Below are positions 57,870-64,000 of a DNA stretch of 64,000 nucleotides, piece after piece. The stretch lies in the NCBI GenBank assembly GCA_012934845.2, contig WNNJ02003516.1, positions 62,001-126,000 on the forward strand, written 5' to 3'. Source of the stretch: Pomphorhynchus laevis. Lineage: Eukaryota; Acanthocephala; Palaeacanthocephala; Echinorhynchida; Pomphorhynchidae. Position 1 is the stretch's first letter. Every line of letters starts with the position of its first letter. The notes beneath the pieces were generated by a model. It was not told the DNA's origin and did no database searches. It saw only the letters and a program-made list of their open reading frames with translations. Made by a program: the position numbers and the translations under genes.

Positions 57870-60800
57870 CTTGATTACAACATTTTACAATCTAAAGTAA
57901 CTACAGTAATCTAAAGAAAATACAATACAAAATCAACTCAACGATATTGGGGAACGATCAGCAAACATCAACGATACAAGATTAAGTCCCTATTAAACTC
58001 ACAAGGACTTGTTCTCTACGGCTTAAACACTCGATCACCAAAGCTAATTACAATAAAACTTACAATTACAACATAACCCAACGATAAACCCAACGAGAAA
58101 TATCAGTTTACAAAAAAACACAACACATGCCTCGGGGAAAGCCTGCTGATATGCCCAGATGCTGTACATGCAATGGCCAAGCGGCACGCTACAAGGGTGT
58201 AAATGCGAAAGGTCTGGAAAATCGTGTATGGACTGCCTTGCTAGGAACTGCTCAAATCGACTAGAAGTACCTACACTAGAGGGCGATAATGTCCTGATTT
58301 TCACAGAGTCTGCCGACGTTCCAACCAAAAAGACTGTCCGAATGGATGAAGTGTACGATGAGGTAATTCTATGGAAACCTAGTCTGTTTCGATTGCCACG
58401 TTGTTGTGAATCGGAAATCTTCATCGCTGAACTTACTCGAATATATGATGGAGCATCATCAAACACGGATTCACTCATATGTGCAATATCACTTTGTTAA
58501 TTAGTTGTACAACGTAGTGGATATTCGAATACGCGAAAGCTCAAGGCTTTATTAACAAGACGTCTTGCTAGCTGGTCCTCTGGAGGCATCTCATCTCTAT
58601 TAAACGAAGCTAGATATCTTCAGCGTCTTGACGTAAAAAAATTACACAACAATATAACCAACGATACAACGAAACTATTTCGGAAGTTTGTTCTCAATGG
58701 TAAGATAACGGCAGCGATGAAATTAATCAAGACAGAGTATGGACACGGCGTGCCAATGGGCCTGGATACTTTAACATGTGGTAAATCAGTGAGACAGATA
58801 CTTATTGATAAGCATCCACAGCCAGCTGACATACATGAGGAAGCACTAGTCACTCAACCAATAACTGAAATACATGACTTCAACCAAGTTGCTTTCGAGA
58901 GTATTGACGGATCAAAAATAATTGAGGCTGCTAAGAAAACAAAGGTAGTGCAGGACCTTCTGGAATAGACGCAAAAGCATGGACCGAAATGCTTTCGAAT
59001 TTCGGTACGGAGTCACAACAATTAACGGATGCGCTAGCATTGTTTGCTCAACGAATCGCTACTAAGGAAGTTTCTGATGAGTCGATCAAAGCTTTTACGA
59101 CAAGTCGCCTTATTGCATTAAGTAAGAATCCAGGTATGCGTCCAATTGGAATAGGTGATGTCTCAAGACGTATCATATCGAAAGTCATACTTGATGTTGC
59201 ACGGCTACAGCTACAACAGATATGCGGTAAAACACAGTTTTGTGCTGGTCAGCGCGCAGGTACTGAATGTGTAGTCCATGCCTTACGTGATTTGTTATCG
59301 AGTAAACCAAATTCGGTGGTCTTGACTATTGATGCAGATAATGCATTTAATCGAATCAACAGGAAAACTGCCCTGGCCAACATGCCACAAATATGCCCAG
59401 CGCTATCGAATGTTATGTCAAACCTTTATAGAAGTCCGACGTCATTGACAATTGGGAATGAAATCATACTCTCCCAAGAAGGATTTACGCAGGGAGATGT
59501 TTTATCGATGTCTGCTTATGCTGCAGCTACACTTCCTATGATACAAAAGATATCTGCGGAGTATCCTGATGTGCTCCAATGCTGGTATGCTGATGGCGGC
59601 AATATGGTCGGTGATCCTGATACAGTGAAGATGGCGTTTGAACTGCTACGAAAAATTGGACCGTCATATGGTTTCTTCGTTAATCCGGCGAAATGTCGAC
59701 TATACGGAAATGGATGTATAGCTGAAACGCTCCACGCTTTATTTGATGACCTTCAAATTTCTGTTGACATGGATGGCGTGTCTATATTGAGGTCTCCTAT
59801 TGGAAAGGATGACTTTGTAAAAGAGCATATTCAATCTGATGTACGTTCGTTGATCGAGACAGTTACTCGTATCACACAAATCGGTCGTTCAGAGCTACAG
59901 ATCGCTTTCGTTGCTCTCATAAGATCTCTTCAACAAAAATGGATATATATGCAACGATCATGTCATTGCTCGATTGAGTGGTTTGATGCGCTGGCATAAT
60001 CGATAAGATCGATGATAACTGAATTAACTGGAATTGACATTGAAACAAATGAAGTTCTATGGAGGGTGTTTAACATGACTTTGAGAGATGGTGGTATCGG
60101 CGTTAAAGACCCTATGCGTTCAGTAGACCAAGAATATAACGCTTCACGTTTGGTGTGCAAGCCATGTTTAGGAGATGTTACGGGGCTAGATCTAATAAAT
60201 AATCAAAACAGATTAAGTAAAGAAATTCGTGCTAACCGTTTAAAAGCGGAAAGGATGAATCGCAGTGACATTATAAATCAGGTCGACCCTATTCTCAAGA
60301 ATGCCATCGAGCATGCATCAGTATCTGGATCATCTTCGTGATTGTCAACATACCCAACAAACAGTTATTCTTCCAGAATAAGTAATACAGTCTTTCAAGA
60401 TGCACTAGCCACCAGATACGGATTTCTCCATCCCTCATCACCGAAATACTGCCAATGTAAAGAACAAAACTCGATATCACACACTTTCTCGTGCCCTTTA
60501 GGCGACTTGCCATCAATGAGACACGATGCCGTCCGTGATTTTCTAGCGAATAGATTATTCGAATGTTGTCGTAACGTAGCAATCGAGCCAAAACTATCCC
60601 CTCTGCATGATGAAATATACTTTCAAAATCACGGTACAACTATTGATCGTGAAGCGAGACTTGACATATCATGTTCCGGAATCTTTGGAAACAGAACGGA
60701 GTGTACTTTCCTTGATATCTGCGTGTTCAACGCATACGCTCCCTCTAACTCCAGTAAGAGTATCGGACCATGCTTCGAATATCATGAACTAAGGAAGAAA

Positions 60801-61190
60801 AGGAAATATCTTGAGAGAGTAAATAGCATAGAGCATGCGTCATTTATTCCCGTAGTATTTTCGATGCTCGGTGGGGCGGGTACGGAAGCGGCAATCCTGT
60901 TAAAGAGAATCGCGGGCTCCATGGCAAGGAGTCATAACAGCTCATACAACGATGAAATAAGCAGATTACGTAGTGGCATCGGCGTTATCCTTGCAAAGAT
61001 GACTTCTCGATGTGTCCGTGGAGCTCGAACGGCTATAAATCGTCCTCAAAGGGATTTATGCTTAATCAAGGAAGAATAATTTAGTGACTTTTTGAATATT
61101 AAAGCTGGCTTGGTGAGGTTTTTTTCTTTAAAATTGTAAATTAAGGCCCATTTGCGGAAACCTATATTAATGTAATAATATTTATAATAA
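57870..61190 (+). mobile_element. LINE-A copy 3, nearly full length
   Basis: The 5' UTR shares TACAATCTAAAGTAA with copies 1 and 4. The ORF runs from 58,127 to 61,079, and the 3' UTR has GGCCCATTTGCGGAAACC and ends with an AATAATATTTATAATAAAAA tail near 61,190. The upstream flank is ATTATTATTAATACTAG. Copy 4 begins only about 50 bp downstream in the same orientation. Confidence 0.82.
58127..61079 (+). pseudogene. LINE-A ORF, copy 3
   Basis: Start ATG 58,127 (MPRGKPADM). The Cys cluster is shifted out of frame near 58,185 but readable (CKCERSGKSCMDC). Three main frames follow: 58,989-59,999 (RT: GIGDVSRRIISK, IDADNAFNRINR, EGFTQGDVLSM), 60,012-60,341 (thumb, GGIGVKDP) and 60,342-61,079 (CQCKEQNSISHTFSC knuckle, RHDAVRD, EPKLSPL, ARLDISCSG, FLDICVFN, HAPSN-like YAPSN). 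Motif C reads YADGG in place of YADDG, which removes one catalytic Asp. At least four frame breaks or stops. Confidence 0.8.
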
Positions 61191-61383
61191 AAAAAGAAAT
61201 CAACTAAAAAAAGTAATTTATAATTATTAATAATATAGTAATTTTAGACTAGTTTGAAATTCTTGGCTGCTAATTAATAACTACTTACAATCTAAAGTAA
61301 ATACAATCTAAAATAAATACACATTGAAGAGCATTAATCACGATCGATCTACTGACACTGAGTATATTTTGAGAAAGGGTCAT

Positions 61384-61460
61384 AGCACAGATCCCTGAGG
61401 AACTCTTTCAGTCTGGGACATAAAGCACAGATCTCTGAGGAACTCTTTCAGTTTAGGATA
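61384..61460 (-). repeat. 40-bp tandem pair holding an RT motif B relic
   Basis: AGCACAGATCCCTGAGGAAC recurs 40 bp later (61,424) with one change. On the minus strand the unit reads VPQGSVL, RT motif B of an APE-type LINE. It lies inside the LINE-A copy 4 5' UTR and is probably a captured scrap of another LINE. Confidence 0.6.
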
Positions 61461-61626
61461 AAAAAGTTTGGGATATAATATACATACAATCTAAAGTAAA
61501 TACAATCTAACAAATTCGCAGACAACGATACAATACATAACATTCAAGCTTAAACACAATCACAATAAACCATACAAGAGTCATCCCAAGATAAAAGAAT
61601 AAAATGGCTCCGGCCGTCGAACAGTT

Positions 61627-64000
61627 ATGCCACGAGGCATCCCCTCTTCGATACAAAAGTGTTGTTCGTGCAATGGCGTGGTTGCCAAATGCTTGAGGTG
61701 TCGGTGCGCGAGATCGAATAAACCATGTCTTAATTGCTCAGCTCCAAACTGCCTGCGCAAAACTCAATGTGTTCAGGAATTCAGCAATCACGGTAACAAC
61801 GAGTTTCAAATTGTACAGGAGCTTCAACCCTCGAACGTACGAGCATCACACGATCCAATATTCATGACAGAGATAAATTTAGAAAAATGGTCACTTGACT
61901 GTGTACGACGAAATAATCCAATGGTGTCCAAATCTTTTTAAATTACGGATGTGTAGTGCAAGCAAGAAATTTCTTGGTCTAATTACAACTTGTTTTGATG
62001 ACTTTAATAAAGCAAGAATAGATCGAAATGATCCTTTGAAAAGGGCCACCGCGCTAGGTCAAATTCTTTTGCAGATAATTCCGACACGGAAAGTTAACCT
62101 AACTAGGAAAACACTGGAACGGAGAATACTACTTTGGAGGGGGAAACTTAATGAGCTACTGGCAGAAGCGCGATTTCTTCAAAAGTGTCGGGTAAGTGAA
62201 CTAGAAAAAGATGGGAACATGCCCACATCGAATACAAAAAAGGCTGTCAATCTTATTAAATCAGGAAATATCAGCAAAGCATCGCGATTATTAAAACAAC
62301 GGTCTGGTGGTGGAATATTGTCATTGGGAACTGAACTTGACGGTATTACCGTGCTTCAAAAACTAAGGGAGCTGCATCCTACTAACGCGTCGGCGTCCGA
62401 CAGCCTGGTGCTTAGAGATAGGTTGGATGGATACGTGGAACATCATGCCTCACGATTTTATGATTTGACGCCAGAGGAAATTATAACAGCAGCAAAACGA
62501 ACACGCGGATCTGCTGGTCCGTCTGGAGTAGACTCTGATGGTTGGAGACATTTTCTTACATCATTTGGTAAAAGTTCTTACCTTCTAGCCGACAATATAT
62601 GTGAATTTGCAATTAAGATATCGACTGAATCTATTGAGCCATCCCTTCTGCAGGCATATACAGTAAGCCGTTTGATACCACTAAACAAGATGCCTGGTGT
62701 CAGACCAATTGGAATTGGCGAGGTAGTGAGGAGAATAGTTGGTCGTGCTTTGCTTTCACGCATCAAAAATGATCTGACAGCAGTCTGTGGGAGTTTTCAA
62801 CTATGCGCTGGACAACGATGTGGTACCGAAATCGCTGTCCATTCAGTCCGAACAGCGTTTGAAAAATCGGTCGATAATTGTGCTATTGTTAGATGCAAGA
62901 AACGCATTTAATTTTGTTAACAGAGAAATAGCTCTAACAAATATGAAATATATATGTCTAGCTTTATCGACGATATTAAATAACACGTATGGGTAACCAT
63001 CAATTCTTACTGTCGATAATATAACGCTACTGTCGGCTGAAGGATTCACACAAGGAGATACGCTGACCATGGCTGCACTACGCTGCTGCATCAATGCCCC
63101 TAATTGACAGATTGAGTAAGATTGCACCTGGAGCTATCCACTGTTGGTACGCAGACGATGGAGCATGTGTCGGAAAAATCGATGACCTCTTAAAAGTGTG
63201 GGAATGTGTCAAGCAGTTGGGCCCGAATTATGGATAATTTGTAAATCCTACAAAATGCACGCTTCTGACACACGACGTAGAGCTACGGACTAATCTAAAG
63301 CGATTTGCAGACGATACCGTACCTATACATAAAGATGATGCCAAATACCTAGGAAGCTTTATAGGGATCGGCGAATACGTGAAGTCATGAGTTAAAGAAA
63401 CGGTCAACGATTGGAATAAGTTACTTGATCAGCTTCATGAGATTGCATCAATCAACGCATTCTCGGCTTATATTCTATTGACAAAGGCATATCAACACCA
63501 ACAGACTTATTTATTCAGAACTTGCAAAACCACAAACGGTTGGTATAAAAGCTTTCGTTCGCGGCTGTTCGAGCACTTATTACCTCATATGTTAGGTACC
63601 GGACCGATTGGAGAGGAAGATTGAATACTAATTACGCTTCCGTTCAAATTTGGTGGACTCGGAATTTATAACCCAACCGAAATAGGAAATATCGATTACG
63701 TGAACTCGTTAAAGATGTTTGAGCTTAATAGGAATAGCTGTCAAGATTCTGTTCTTCTGGATAATTGACGAGATTTGCTGAGCCACATCCGACATTCCAA
63801 TTTTAGCAGATGGGCTCATATTTCATCAGGTCTCATCCAATCCTCGGAGAGGGATCTTGCTTCGATTCTTAAAAACGCCAATACAACTGGAGCGTCGTCA
63901 TGGCTGAATCCAGCGTATGACCTAATGAGTACATTTCTAACTTCCAGGGAGTTTCAAGACACTGTTGCAGTACGACATGGCTGGCAACCAAACTCAATGG
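61627..64000 (+). pseudogene. LINE-A ORF, copy 4, partial
   Basis: MPRGIPSSIQKCCSCNGVVAKC... has the nine-Cys cluster CCSC..C..CRC...C..C...C. The frame shifts near 61,895, then is open to 62,911 (KRTRGSAGPSGVDSDGW, LIPLNKMPGVRPIGIGEVVRRI, AGQRCGTEIAVHSV). RT motif A (LDARNAFNFVNR, ~62,888) lies in a further frame, motif B is EGFTQGDTLTM-like (~63,040) and motif C is an intact YADDG (63,148). After it are more stops. The C-terminal nuclease lies beyond the window. Confidence 0.78.

Larger units (their letters stand above)
61240..64000 (+). mobile_element. LINE-A copy 4, cut by the window end
   Basis: The 5' end TTGAAATTCTTGGCTGCTAA...ACTACTTACA (61,250-61,290) is the same as that of copy 1. 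The 5' UTR carries an extra segment (about 61,330-61,460) from another LINE. The ORF starts at 61,627 and is still in the thumb/linker region when the window ends. Confidence 0.8.

Overview
This is AT-rich eukaryotic nuclear DNA, almost certainly from an invertebrate animal. Three conserved host genes can be read: cytosolic methionyl-tRNA synthetase (MetRS), a TBL1/Ebi-type LisH-WD40 corepressor subunit, and GMPPA (the alpha or regulatory mannose-1-phosphate guanylyltransferase). MetRS and GMPPA are split by spliceosomal GT-AG introns. Most introns are 40-85 bp and the few long ones are filled with repeats. Everything else is transposable elements, tandem repeats and AT-rich spacer. The sequence does not fix the species. 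A small-intron, AT-rich metazoan fits; a sponge, cnidarian, orthonectid or rotifer cannot be told apart from this window.

Layout. 1-8.5 kb: nested LINEs. One nearly full-length element of a restriction-like-endonuclease LINE family (called LINE-A here) lies at 0.53-3.77 kb. It is followed by an old CR1/L2-like LINE (LINE-B) on the minus strand, with an ORF1 whose 3' end passes into a 12-bp minisatellite reading Asn-Pro-Pro-Val. 8.5-10.4 kb: 3' ends of a Penelope-like element carrying a conserved ~73-nt structured motif, in two tandem copies. 10.6-14.3 kb: a degraded two-ORF Jockey/I/R1-like LINE (LINE-C). 14.4-22.5 kb: a cluster of LINE-B copies in both orientations, one inserted into a sequence whose empty paralogue survives 1.6 kb away. 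22.5-29 kb: tandem duplications, a stray inverted MetRS exon piece, many Penelope-like 3' ends, and an 866-bp DNA transposon with GC-rich ~41-bp terminal inverted repeats. 29.2-38.6 kb: MetRS, plus strand, at least 14 exons. 39.9-41.5 kb: TBL1-like gene in one exon. 41.9-45.1 kb: another decayed LINE-A. 45.9-56.8 kb: GMPPA, minus strand, seven exons recognised, with a 280-bp satellite array in one intron. 57.9-64 kb: two more LINE-A copies head to tail, the last one running off the window.

The host genes look like unrelated housekeeping functions: translation, chromatin/transcriptional corepression and GDP-mannose control. There is no operon logic. The most unusual material is LINE-A (Cys cluster resembling a CXC domain, reverse transcriptase, CxC-HxxxC knuckle and PD-(D/E)XK-like nuclease in one ORF), the structured RNA motif tied to the Penelope-like ends, and a 535-bp almost identical direct repeat shared by a MetRS intron and the upstream region of TBL1.
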